This document shows, piece by piece, positions 12,110-23,300 of a stretch of DNA of 64,000 bases. Position numbers and translations under genes: made by a program. Numbering within the stretch: position 1 is the first letter of the stretch; every line of letters starts with the position of its first letter. Origin of the DNA: Symsagittifera roscoffensis (lineage: Eukaryota; Xenacoelomorpha; Acoela; Convolutidae). The stretch lies in assembly GCF_963678635.1 (NCBI RefSeq), contig NC_087065.1:73543345-73607344 (forward strand). The letters are read 5' to 3'. The notes beneath the pieces were generated by a model. The model was given only the letters and a program-made list of their open reading frames with translations. It was not told the DNA's origin and did not search any database.

Positions 12110-13745
12110 TTACATGGTTGGTAATTTCGAACTTTTTAATTTTTTAAATTCCTAAAAGGATTTTAAAAGGGTCATCTCGAAAACTTAATGGGCCTCTAGA
12201 AATTTGGAGGCCAGATTTGCAACCACTGAGAGCACCCTACTATAGGGTTAGGAATTCAAAACTTTTGTGATGTTTTTAAACCTAAGTTTCCCGAAAAAAA
12301 AATTGAAAAAAAAACGTCTTATCTCGGAAACTAAAAAGATTTGAGCATTCATATTAAGAGGCAAGATTTGAGGCAACTGGATGTACGCTGACAATAAGGT
12401 TATATCTTCATCAAGTTGGTAATTTCAAATTTTTTGAATTTCTTTGAAGACAAGTTTTTTGAGAAATTTTGAAAAAATCAAAAAACGTCACATCTCGGAG
12501 ACTCAATGTATTTGAGCAGTCGCGTTTAGCAGTCGCATGTGGCAAGATTTGCAACTTTTTAGAGTACCCTGACAACACCGAACTATAGCGTTGGGAATTT
12601 CAAATTTCGAAAAAAAAAATTAATTTTAACTTTCTGAAAATTTTGAAAAAACAAAAAACAGTCACATCTCGAAAACTACAAAGAATTGAGCAGTCATATT
12701 TGGAGGCAAGATTCTCAATCCTTGAGAGTACTCCGACAGGCCCTAACTACAGGGTTGGGAATTTCGAATTTTCAAAAAAAATCATAATAATTTAAGTTTT
12801 CTGAAAATTTGAAAAAATCACAAAAAACGTCATATCTCGAAAACTACAAAGAGTTTAGCAGTCACACTTGGAGGCAAGATTCGCAATCTTTGAGAGTACT
12901 TTGACAGGACCTAACTACAGGGTTCGGAATTTCAGATTTTTTAAAAATAAGTTAAATTTTTTGAAATTTTTTTTTAAAATCACAAAAAACGTCATATCTC
13001 GAAATCTACAAAGAATTGAGCAGTCATATTTGGAGGCAAGATTCGCAATCTTTGAGAGTACTCTGACAGGACCCAATTACAGGGTTGAGAATTTCCAGAT
13101 TTTGCGAAAAAAAATTAATATAAGTTATCTGAATTTTTTTTGAAAAAATCACAAAAACGTCATATCTCGAAAACTACACGGATTTGAGCAGTCATATAAG
13201 GAGGCAAGATTCGCAATCCTTGATAGTACTCTGACAGTACCCAAATACAGGGTTGGGAAATTCAGATTTTTAAAAAATAATTCTAATTTAAACTTTCTGA
13301 AAATTATTGAAAAAATCACAAAAAACGTCATATCTCGAAAATTAAAAACATTTGAGCGGTCCAATTTGGAGGCAAGATTCGCAATCTTCGAGAGTACTCT
13401 GACAGGACCCAACTACAAGTTTGGGAACTTCAGATTTAGCGAAAAAAAAATAAATATAAGTTTTCTGAAATTTTTTTCAAAAATCACAAAAAACGTCATA
13501 TCTCGAAAACTACAAGGATTTGAGCAGTCATATTTGGATCCAAGAGACGAAATCCTTGATAGTACTCTGACAGTACCCAACTACAGGGTTGAGAATTTCA
13601 GATTTTTAAAAAATAACATTAATTTAAGTTTTCTGAAAATTTTTGAAAAAATCTCAAAAATCGTCTTATCTCGTTAACTCAAATGATTCGGGCATTCAAA
13701 ATTGGAGGCCAAATTCGCAACCACTAGTTCGATATTGTGCTGCTT
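12110..13745. repeat. ~168-bp satellite array, about 9.5 monomers
   Basis: The landmark TCATATCTCGAAAACTAC (with variants) recurs near 12168, 12317, 12486, 12659, 12829, 12990, 13158, 13326, 13494 and 13660, mostly 161-173 bp apart. Within units, GAGCAGTCATATTTGGAGG, GAGAGTACTCTGACAG and ACTACAGGGTTGGGAATTTC are conserved. Outer units are most diverged. Open frames that repeat MEARFAIFESTLTG are satellite artefacts. Confidence 0.9.
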
Positions 13746-13979
13746 AATTTAAACTCGGTAAAATAACCACTAAAATCAAATTGGAAAATCAAAAAAAAAT
13801 TCTTAACCATTGCAATATACGATATAACTTAAACATGCAAAAATAATACGTTGAAAAAGCTTAAGCATGGCGGGATAGTGAAGCCCGCATTTAAATATAT
13901 AATAGATAATAGATAAAAGATGACACGGCGCTTCATTTTAATGAAGTAAGAATGATAAAAGTATGACATGAAAAAAAAC

Positions 13980-14300
13980 GTTCGCCCGCAGAAACTATTG
14001 AATATGAATCGAAAAAGGTTAACAAAGTCTTGTGTCAATTAGGTGAAGAAGAAACTGTGATTACCAAAACTCACCGTTTAGGAAAATGGAAACCGAATCT
14101 ATACATTGCTAGTAAGGGTACTAAATGAATTGATCGTTCGAAAATTATTATCACGTGCCCCCTTCAATAACAATTCCGAAAAAAAGTTTTCGTCTTGAAA
14201 TTCCTATCAACAAAGGATGAACTAGAAAAAGAAAAGAGATGTTGAGAAACAATCCAAACGTAGGGAATTAATCCAAAATGGTAATCAAAAAACAAAAAGA
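13980..14300 (+). pseudogene. LINE ORF1 C-terminal remnant
   Basis: Broken frames read VITKTHRLGKWKPN, then RSKIIITCPL and a lysine/arginine-rich helix. This is the usual RLGK...RP...I/V arrangement of the RRM-like/C-terminal part of LINE ORF1 proteins. It is collinear with the PHD-like piece upstream and the endonuclease downstream. Confidence 0.5.
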
Positions 14301-14336
14301 ACTTCGAGTTATTTGTAAAAAAACGCCAAAAATCGA

Positions 14337-14717
14337 GTGTTGACTATCTACAAAATCGTTCTCTATCAACTTAATTTTTTATACTGTTCAGCATTAAAAG
14401 GATGCATGATCAATTTCGATAAAATGAAAAAAAAAACAGCCAACTTCACTAATACATTTTGTTTCGATTTCTTCTTTATTGTGAAAACATGGCTGACAGA
14501 TAAATTTGAAGACGAAGAACTATTTCTTCCCAATTACAGACTATTTCCGTTCCGAAAGACCCACACTTGACATTTATTTACTTGGAGGTGTTCTAATTGG
14601 AGGTAAGTCTACGTTCATAACCACAAAGATTTCGATCATAGACCTTCCTGGTACAATTAAAAGCTGCCTATTTCTAATAAATGGAAAAAATATTACTGAT
14701 TTCAATTTATAACCAAA

Positions 14718-14749
<32 letters not shown>

Positions 14750-15420
14750 ATTTATAACCATTCGGACTAGAGTCCTTATTACCCAACTAGGGAACGACTC
14801 ACTCCTGTTATAAACACAAACAGCAGGAGATCACTTTACAATTGGTGGTGACATAATTCTGGATAAGATGCAATGGGTTGACTACTCATCAAATGTGGCC
14901 TGTCAGCAAAGTTTCATACACACTACTATAGAAAAAGACATTGAACAAATTGTTGACTTCAGCAGGTGTGCAACCGTTACCCTAGACAATGTTTTCATTT
15001 ATGAACACAATGAAAAACAATCTTGTAAATAAATGATAAGCTTAATCATATGTCCAATCATGTAGGAGTTATTTGTAAAATTCGCAACGGTACCACATCA
15101 AGTTTTACAAGGACGAATAGAAGAATTACAAAGTTCAGCTAGTTTAGTGGAGATTAAAATAGTTAAACGAGCTTGTAATAGAAAACCCTTTCCAAGGTAT
15201 TTGTTGGAGCAATCCAAATGTTCTCTTAGACCAATAGGGTATTCGAAATTACTAGTAAATCAGTACCGCGTAGAACTGCTCATTGGTCATCTTTAGCACG
15301 TTGGATCAAAGCGGCCACATCAAATTTACCGAAAAAACTTCAAAGCGCCCAAAATAAACAACATTTTTGCTACAAAAACAATATTTAAAGATGATTGAGG
15401 AGGACTAAATCGAAGTTGAA
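14337..15420 (+). pseudogene. LINE endonuclease (ORF2 N-terminus) remnant
   Basis: Apurinic-like endonuclease blocks appear across shifted frames: FIVKTWLTDKFEDEEL with LPNYRLFPFRK (E-T-W-L block), LLGGVLIGG, and further on TIGGDIILDKMQWVDYS (the GDFN-N-W block, degenerate). Several stops and frame changes show it is dead. A poly(A) insertion lies at 14715-14750. The element is cut at 15420 by the big LTR retrotransposon, and the fragment at 33818 continues it. Confidence 0.65.
14706..14760. mobile_element. poly(A)-only retro-insertion with 10-bp target duplication
   Basis: An A-tract (14715-14750, one G interruption) is bounded by the direct repeat TTTATAACCA at 14706-14715 and 14751-14760. 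This is what an extremely 5'-truncated target-primed insertion leaves behind. Confidence 0.5.
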
Positions 15421-16341
15421 TGTGACATTCGACCAGAATGGCCAAAATGCAGTCTCTGCAGAATTCAGGATTTTAGCAGTGAACCTTCCGGATTGGCGAT
15501 TTAGAACGGATAAGGACGTTATTTGAATGATTGGCCAAACGGTGAAGGCTAGAAGATTCTGGAATTCTAAATTTTAAATTTTCGAAGTGATGACGTAACA
15601 TTTCTGAGAAATGTTAAAACGGCCATTTTGGCTAAAATAGCAGAAAGAAACAGAACAACTTTATCTGCGATTACGAACAGTACGAAAATCGAGACTAAAA
15701 AACAACAACGAACTACCGAACAGCAGAGGACGTTCCGAGTTGCAACTATTGTGCTGTTACAATAGTTGCAAGGCCGTTGCGAACAACGGTGAAGGGTAAA
15801 AACCAGCCCTCCGAGTTAGCGTGAACCTGAGGTTAAGGAGCTTGATTCGCCGGATTCAAGAATCCGGAAGGGTCTCGGGACGGGAACTTTTATGAACTTG
15901 TATTGAATTTTAGCATCCTGTCATGTCCTGACTTGAATTTAACTGATATTTTGATTAGTTTTGACAAGGATGAGGTGCTAGGAGTTGGGGGGAAAGGGTT
16001 GATCCATCTTCGATGGAGATGATGATTTTTATCTACTGAACAAAAACAATAGTAATATGATAAGTAGTAGCCCTGTTTTTAGGAGTGACCTCGTGGTCTG
16101 GGGATACAGAGACCCAGCCATGAGCTCACTAATTTTGCATGTAATTCAGTTAATTTGAGCGTTCTGGTCGAAGCCGGAGAACAGTGACGTTTTTGTCAGC
16201 CTGATGTAAGAAAGACCACCGAAAAGTACTGGCTTGGTAGAGACGGTGAAAAACATGCAAAGCTCTGTTTAGACGCTAGCCAGTCGTCTTAAGACTTAGT
16301 TTTGTTATCCGTCGATATGTATCTTCCGGGCGAATGTTACA
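15421..16341 (+). repeat. 5' LTR of element 1 (921 bp)
   Basis: Begins TGTGACATTCG and ends GCGAATGTTACA, with no difference from 32897-33817 on direct reading. Contains three strong hairpins: 15740-15771 (12-bp stem TTGCAACTATTG, 8-nt loop), 15774-15789 (CCGTTG stem, CGAA loop) and 15850-15867 (CCGGATTC stem). Confidence 0.95.
15740..15867 (+). promoter_or_regulatory. hairpin cluster within the LTR
   Basis: Two adjacent perfect stem-loops (12-bp and 6-bp stems) are followed by an 8-bp stem ending in the GGAAGGGTC word that recurs through the leader. Because LTR copies lie at both RNA ends, these may act in the transcript (R/U5 folding, packaging or polyadenylation control). The function is inferred. 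Confidence 0.5.
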
Positions 16342-16353
16342 TGTATGTTTTTA

Positions 16354-16370
16354 TGGCGCTCCTGGGTGTT
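16354..16370 (+). promoter_or_regulatory. primer binding site of element 1
   Basis: TGGCGCTCCTGGGTGTT begins 12 nt after the 5' LTR with the canonical TGG (complement of tRNA CCA). The same 17-mer sits beside the 5' LTR of element 2 (62466-62482, minus). It implies a primer tRNA with discriminator G and an acceptor 5' strand GCTCCTG. I cannot name the tRNA. Confidence 0.8.
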
Positions 16371-18269
16371 ATTCTTTCATAACATCATGACCGGCGGAAC
16401 CGTTAACGAGCACTCCGCGCCGAGCGGATGCTCACATTAACGCCCTTAATAGGCCTAAACTGCCGGGGCGGAAGGGTAGTTCGGAACGCGGAAGCCTTCC
16501 GGATTACCGTGAATAGTTTTTTAACCTAGTTAAGACCGAAAATTCACGAACCAGGAAGGGTGGGGGGAATCATGAACCCCTCATCCCCTGAGTGGTTTGT
16601 GACCAAAAACACTTAAAGATATAAGCAAAACCAAACAAAAAGTAGTATAGTACCCAAGAAAAACAAAAAACATAAAAAATAACCGAAAAAACCAAAAACA
16701 GTAAAAAAGTAAAAAATCAGTAGAAATCATCCCCCCAGACAAGATGTGATTCAACCCCCCCGTTTGTTGTTGATAGATATATTGTTGTTACAGGCATTTA
16801 TATCAGTCAGGATCGTTACGATCAATTTTGTAGCCCGTTTGTGAGGCTTGTACTGTAGGGTTATTTGAGCATTTAAGCACGTTAATGATAAATTGCGCTC
16901 AATCCGGAAGGGTCAGCTGATTTGCGCTCAATTCGGAAGGGTCTTGGGTGAAGACCGATCCGGCAAGCAGTTCAAGGAGCAACAAGAAGGGGCTCAACGA
17001 CAACAACAATCGACTGTTGGGTATCGTTAACAAGTTTTGTATCCCTTTTGGTACAAAAAGTAAGATAGTAATCTGTGGGGGGCTCGACAGTGCTGCACTG
17101 TAGTGACCCTTCACCGAACTGCGAATATCCGAGTTAAGCACCTTAATTCGGATAATAAACAAACCCGGAGGGGTATAGTATTACTAATATTATTATTCAT
17201 ATAGCCTATATTAATAGTCACATATCGTTTTTCAGTGAAAAACAACGAAAACAGACCGGTTTTTAGGGTCAGAATAGCGATATTTTGATCCCCCCACAAG
17301 TCGCGATTTTTGAGATATCGATATTTTTTGAAACGGAAAAAAGCGCTAAGTTAGTGTGTTACATCGTAACTGCACTACTGTAATAAGTAGAACCGGTTAA
17401 CTTTAGTTCGGAAGTGGTTGGAACTAGTTTGGTACCAAAAACCAAATTTTCCCAATTTTTGATAGTAAGAAACACTAAAAATTTAGAAAATTTTTTGAAA
17501 TTTTTGAGGTAGGACAGTAAAAATAGTTGTTCGGACAACGTCCACTAGTGAATCTACAAGTCTTAAAATCCGCTACCCGAAAGCCTTCCGGGTTGCAGAG
17601 AAATCGAACATAACGTGTTTGATTTGGTGGATTCATCAATCCGGAGGGGTCCAGGTAGCATAGTTTTTCGCAAAATTTTTCTACAATAGCGTTTTAGATC
17701 GGGTCTTTTGCATTGAACTAGAAGAGTATAGGCCTTCTGAGCTCGGATCAATAATTTTTAGGTCGAAAGGACCAGATTTGCGGAAAAAGTTAGGCGGAAC
17801 CTATAAGAGAGAAAATTTTTTGAGTTCGGAAAAAAGACGTTTTGGTTAATAACTTTGGAACTACTGATCATATCGAGTTGATCTTGGTACCAATAGATCA
17901 GAAATTAGCTGAGCTTACTAATGGGATCAGAAATTTTTCGGAAAAGCGAGCGAGAAAATTTTTTGAGATTGTTTTTAGCAAATTACACAAATCCGGAGGG
18001 GTACACCCTTCACGTTTTATAAATTTTTCTTAAAAACCCTTATACCTCTACCAAAAGTTGATAGCGATTGAACTAAGTAACTTAGGACAGTTCTAGACAA
18101 AAAGGGAAGGCTGAAGGCACAAGACAACCATAATAGAGTCGAAGTTAGGCAAGTGATAAGACCCTTCACCGTTAGTGTGAATTGTCAAATAAGTGCCTTA
18201 ACTTCAACCCGGAGGGGTCTAAGAAAGGACCCTATACCCTTCCCAGTTAATTCAAACAGCATAAAAGCA

Positions 18270-18540
18270 ACGCAGAACGTATCCGGAGGGGTATAAGCTG
18301 AAATTAAGAAAACTACAAAAAGCTACTTTGACAGAGCTAAGGGCTCCCAATCCGGAGGGGTCGAAATTTTTCAAAGTCAGAGGGGTCCGAATCCGGAGGG
18401 GTCTACTTTCCACAAAACCGGAGGGGTCCGAATCCGGAGGGGTCTTATAGTTGCTAATTCCGAGGGGTCCCAATCCGGAGGGGTCTATATTCTGACAGTC
18501 CGGAAGGGTCCTATTTGTGCCAATCCGGAGGGGTATCATT
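18270..18540 (+). repeat. dense array of AATCCGGAGGGGTC words
   Basis: Eleven copies of CCGGAGGGGT or near variants occur in about 260 bp (18283, 18352, 18380, 18393, 18419, 18433, 18461, 18474, 18500, 18523 and neighbours), separated by unrelated 10-30-nt spacers. The purine run resembles the element's polypurine tract but is not identical to it. Confidence 0.8.
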
Positions 18541-19315
18541 TTATTAAGGACTTAGGTAAACGAAAGAAAGACTAAAAAGCGAGAGGTATTAGGTTATTAA
18601 TACACAGGCTAGGTATCAGTGACTGCACTGGTAACTTGCCTCTCAAAAAGAACCAGACTAACACAAAACAGGTCCGAACTCGGATATTCGCGACACTAAG
18701 TCTAAATTAAAAAGAGCGTGACTCATTGGTGTGGATTGGAACATAATACGTTTTTGGGAAAAGTGACTGCCCTGAGGATTTTAGTAGGTCTAGCTCGGGC
18801 AGTCCGAAGGCAGATAGGTAACACAGTACTCGGTGGGTGCAATAGACGCCCACTTGAGAAAATTACTGCCTTCAAAGTTTTGTCTGTTTGGTGCAGCACC
18901 AAGCAGGGAAAGCTTTTTCTTTAAAAGACAGGTTCGACTATTGTACTGCGACCGACTAAGAGTACAAGACACATACGTTTTTTTTATATATACATTCATA
19001 TTGTGTCAATATATATTTTTATTTGTTTTTGATTTTAAATCAACCTAAACTGTGCTTGGTTGGGTGGTGACTACACTATCTTTTAAATTGACTGATAACA
19101 TCATATTGTGCTAGTTTCCAGATCTTTGGACCGATAATCGGCTAGTGTGAATAAATTTTATACAAACCGTACTCTGACAACATACAGGGATTCGTTGTCA
19201 CTATTTAATAGAATCTGGTGAAATTTATTGTGTTGTGTCATTATTATTGTTAATAAAACTATAAGGTCTCTAGCAATTGAGTCAAGAGTAGGCATAGGAA
19301 AGTGACAAATAAAGA

Positions 19316-20311
19316 ATGAGTTTAGACAAGTCAAGGATACCAAAACGAGGTAATAGCTCTAGGAAATTCATACCTGAAAAGCAAAGAAAAACGATGACCG
19401 ATCCTTTTGTGGATTGGATCAAGCGAACCCGGTCCGATAAAGAGGGGACGGTTTCAGGCAGAATGGTTGAAACGAGAAGTCAAAAGACCTCAGAAGAGCG
19501 AAGAGAACTGTTAGAAGTGGAGGTCAATACGGACCATACCATGAACGACAACCAGGGAGTAAATGGACTGGAAGGGAGAGGCAGAAGGCTGGCGAGTGAA
19601 TCTACTCCGGTAGAACAAGGCCATGATTTTGCCACTTCCACCGGGACGTTGGATCGAGAGGAGATGTCGGAACTGTCCGACATCTCAACTGAAGTAACGG
19701 CAACTAGAAGATCTCCGACAGACAACACTATGATGGCAAGCGGAACTGGAAAACAAACAACCTCATCATCGTTCTCAGAAAGAATGAAGAACACCTTCGG
19801 AAACATCTTTCCATTCAGCATGGGAGGAGGAGCAGGAAACGATGGGGAGTCCCAGGAGGAAGAGGATGAAGAGGAGCAAGGGGACTTTGGATCTCAAGTC
19901 AGTCTCAATAGTTCGATCCAGGAGAGTGAGGCACACGTCGGAAGAGAGACTGGAACCATGGATAAATTTGGTGTAGTGACAATTATAAGCAAAGAGGCAA
20001 ACACGCCGGGCCAGTCAAAGGACTTCGCGATTAGGACAAGTTCGGAGCCACAACCTGAAGAGAATAGAACCAGAGGGCTCGGCAATGCGTTAATGGATCC
20101 TGAAATAAATAATGAAAAGACGTTGAAGCACAGAGTCAAGGCCCGGATCTCGACAAGCACGAAGTTACCTGGCTCCGACAGGGTTACACCGCCACTAGTG
20201 ACGCCACTCGTGGATAACGGGGCAGCACTAGAAGAAGCCTTAAACAACATAGTGGGCAGTTTAGGAGAACAAAATGAACAGATGTCGATAAGGATGAGTG
20301 AACTAGAATGA
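19316..20311 (+). CDS. element 1 pre-gag ORF (331 aa, ends at in-frame TGA)
   Basis: Begins ATG (MSLDKSRIPKRG) with a basic N-terminus, a Ser/Thr/Glu-rich disordered middle, an acidic run (ESQEEEDEEEQGDFG) and a C-terminal coiled-coil start (LGEQNEQMSIRMSELE). The TGA at 20309-20311 is followed in the same frame by gag, and the coiled coil resumes straight after it. Element 2 has a counterpart sharing SRIP near the start, with a TAG stop about 19 codons further along in the aligned helix. It could be a separate protein, or the N-terminus of a longer Gag made by stop readthrough. I recognise no domain. The frame uses charged, AG-rich codons like the rest of the element and unlike the AT-rich host. 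Confidence 0.8.
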   Translation: MSLDKSRIPKRGNSSRKFIPEKQRKTMTDPFVDWIKRTRSDKEGTVSGRMVETRSQKTSEERRELLEVEVNTDHTMNDNQGVNGLEGRGRRLASESTPVEQGHDFATSTGTLDREEMSELSDISTEVTATRRSPTDNTMMASGTGKQTTSSSFSERMKNTFGNIFPFSMGGGAGNDGESQEEEDEEEQGDFGSQVSLNSSIQESEAHVGRETGTMDKFGVVTIISKEANTPGQSKDFAIRTSSEPQPEENRTRGLGNALMDPEINNEKTLKHRVKARISTSTKLPGSDRVTPPLVTPLVDNGAALEEALNNIVGSLGEQNEQMSIRMSELE

Positions 20312-23300
20312 GCAGTTCACATTGAAAGAGAAAGTCTGCGGGAAGAAATAAACCGCAACAGACAAGAAGTTGACAGAAGCGAAAAACGCTTGAAAGAAAG
20401 AACGGACGAACATATGACGAGGAACTTGTCGCGAATGACAAGAGAAGCGGAACAGAGGGAGTTACGCTTAAGAGCCGACATGGAGAAGTTAAGAATTCAG
20501 CAAGAGCAGTCTCTTGGGTCTCTTGACACAAAGATAGACGCGATGATGGAGAGGCGAACGCAGGCTATCATGGATAGGTTGGACGGGCTACTAAGCAGCA
20601 AGAGTGGACCAAAAGAAGGAGAGCCGAACTCGGGAGGTCCCAGCAGGGAACCGAGGGTGAACTTCAATGAACATCAAAGGAGGAAGACAAATGGATCCAC
20701 TAGAGGCAGGGGCAGTTCATCAGGCTATGCCACAAGGGGTAATACAGCATGGGGCCCGAACAGTAGAGCGAGTTCAACGGGGAACAGACAAACCTCGAAC
20801 GAACGACCAACGCAAAGCACACATGCGACTGGGAGAAGCGATTCTGGCAACATGGGGCATACAAGCCCGAGGAGGAGTCACATGGGCCAAGCGGGAAACG
20901 CTCAAGGTGATTCGGATTGCAGGGATGCACCGCACACAGAGCCTTCGACAAGGTGTGAGGACACTCAAGCGGGACTCTCAAGGGATGCTACGGCAATGGC
21001 CACAGCATTTGAACCCCTGAACAGGTCTTTGGAGACATTCCTGACGCGGTTATCTAGAACCAATGAACGCAGTGAAAAGTCCAGAAGAGTCTTTAAGAAA
21101 CCAAGATGCTACAAAGACGAATCTGATGGCTGTATTGATACCTGGATAGAGGTAATGAAGCTGCATTTCGAGGAAGAAGACTTGTCTGAGAGACAGGAAT
21201 GCAGCGCGCTCACCAGCAACTTAGAAGGGACAGCCCTGAACTGTGTCATGGCCAAGAAACAGTATCAACGTGACACTGCTGAGAAAATCTTCGAAATCTT
21301 ATTAAACCGTTTCGGATCAGGGGTGCAGGGGCACCAGGCGATGATGCGCTTCGAGAAACGGAGGCAACGAGAAGATGAAACAATAGACAAGTTTCTCGAT
21401 GATTTGGAAATGCTGAGGAGACGCAGCCAACCGGATGAGTCAAACCGAAGGATGAACCTGGCCGTAGCCTCAAAATTCATCGATGGTGTGAAAAATGATG
21501 AACTTCGTACGATGCTAGCAACGCATTACACACCACTATCAACTAATGCGCCAACACCGGAGGAGTTGAGGCTCAAATCAAAAGAGTATCTTTTGTTGAA
21601 ACCTCCTTCGAGATCTGGATATTACAAGAACAATTATGGCAATTTTAACAACGGACCAGCTAACCAAGGGAACAATTGGTACAAACCGAGGGATGATATG
21701 GACAAGAGACGTTCTTGTGCTAATTGCAGTTCAACAGACCATCATGTGTCAGCATGCCCAGCTTACAAACAAGGCATGAAAGCAATAGGCTTTAGCCTCG
21801 AGGACGAAGATGCGTCAGAGTTGGACCATGAGGATTTCATGAGAGGAGTAATTGCGAAATTCGGCCCGAGGTGTTTCTTTTGCAACTTGGAAGGTCATTT
21901 TAAATCAGATTGTCCGCAATTCTGGGATGCAGTGGCAGACATCAAGCATCCAAGGCAAGAAGAAGCTTTGTCAGGAGTGAAAGCAAGCAAGGCTCGACTC
22001 TTGAGCGAAGCAGAGGCACGCAGGAAGGACAAACCTCAAGAGCTGGCGGCAAAGAAAATGCAAGCGGTAACAGAAGAAGCACGTGAACCGGAACCAGCAA
22101 CTGCGGCCGATGACTTCAAGATCGATTATAAGGCAGCCGCAAAGGATGCTCTAAATAGAGTACAGCAGGAATTGGTGACGAAAGAGATCGAACAAAAAGT
22201 GAAACTTGAACTGGAAAATGAAAAGCGTCAGGAGCAACTGAATACCTTCGAGGCAACGGAGTTCGAAGAGACGAAAACACCAAGCAGTTTAGATATGAAA
22301 CTTAAAGTGATCTCCGGTAAGAGGTTCGGCATGGCGCCGCATGGAAAGAAGATACAGTCGATAATCTCAGTGGCTGGACACCAGGTAATAAGAAATTTGA
22401 GTGAACCATCAGAGTTCACTTTAATGCATTTGGACACATATGCAGATTATCTGAGGCAGGTGGAGCCACGCACTGAGTCGAGAGCTGTGCGAGCACTACT
22501 AACGACGGGTGGCCCTCGCATGAAGAAACTTCATGGACGCTACTTGGAGGTCTATGGGCCGTATCAAATAATGCTGAACGTGGATGGGATCAGCATCTAC
22601 ACCAGGACTTACATAACAACAGATGATGACCAAATGGGGCAGATCTATTTGGGTGAAGAGGAACTCAAAGTCCGCAGGATAGGCCATGACGCCATGATGG
22701 AACAAGACGCGGTACATATTGGATATGAAGCAGATGTGACAGCACACCTGCTTGACACCAACGGAACAAAAATCGGAGTCACAGGGCTTCTGGACACAGG
22801 CGCGGTGGTGAGTGTGATGCCGATAAAAACCTGGGAGAGAATGGGCTTCACGCGGGAAGATTTGATTCCTACGAATCTCCGACTAGCCGCTGCAAATCGA
22901 GGAGCTATCTACGTAGCCGGAAGAACACCGGTGACGGTCCTTCACATGGGAGGACGGAACCTTTGGATGAGCTTCTTGGTGGTAGAGAATCTGGACGACG
23001 CCGACCAATTCATCTTGGGCAGAGATTTTGTCAGGAACTTTGACGTGATGATTGACTTGAACAACGGTCTAATACGGATTAGAAACCCGGACCGAAAGTA
23101 TGTTAAGAGACCAATTAATAGGATAATAACAGATGAAAATAAGGTACCAGTTTTTTTGGATAGAAAAGTAAAGTTACAACCAGGACAAGCTGTAGTAGCG
23201 ATTTTTAGAATGAGAAATTTAAATTCGTTAAGTGATAGTAAACAGGTTTGCTTAGTACCGAATCCAAATAGTCAGAGTTCGGTGATTTTAGGCCGGAGCT

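Larger units (their letters stand above)
16342..19315 (+). other. long 5' leader of element 1 with GGAGGGGT hairpin modules
   Basis: About 3 kb without a credible ORF. The words CCGGAGGGGT or CCGGAAGGGT recur roughly twenty times from the LTR (15865) to 18533. Several occurrences (LTR, ~17103-17175, ~17575-17650, ~18168-18221) are preceded 50-80 nt upstream by ACCCTTC or CCTTCCGG, which can pair with them (GACCCTTC with GGAGGGGTC), so the leader can fold into serial stem-loops. A role in packaging, dimerisation or translation is inferred. Confidence 0.7.

Noticed and set aside
12868-13677. Plus-strand ORFs repeating MEARFAIFESTLTG as a protein-coding repeat gene
   Set aside because: They are openings across the 168-bp satellite, differ between monomers and also appear on the minus strand.
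17842-18033. Small ORF in the element 1 leader as an accessory gene
   Set aside because: No conserved counterpart in element 2 and it overlaps the structured GGAGGGGT modules.
18270-18540. CRISPR-like array of short repeats
   Set aside because: Animal DNA, irregular spacers of 10-30 nt and location in a retroelement leader; the same applies to the array at 60165-60905.
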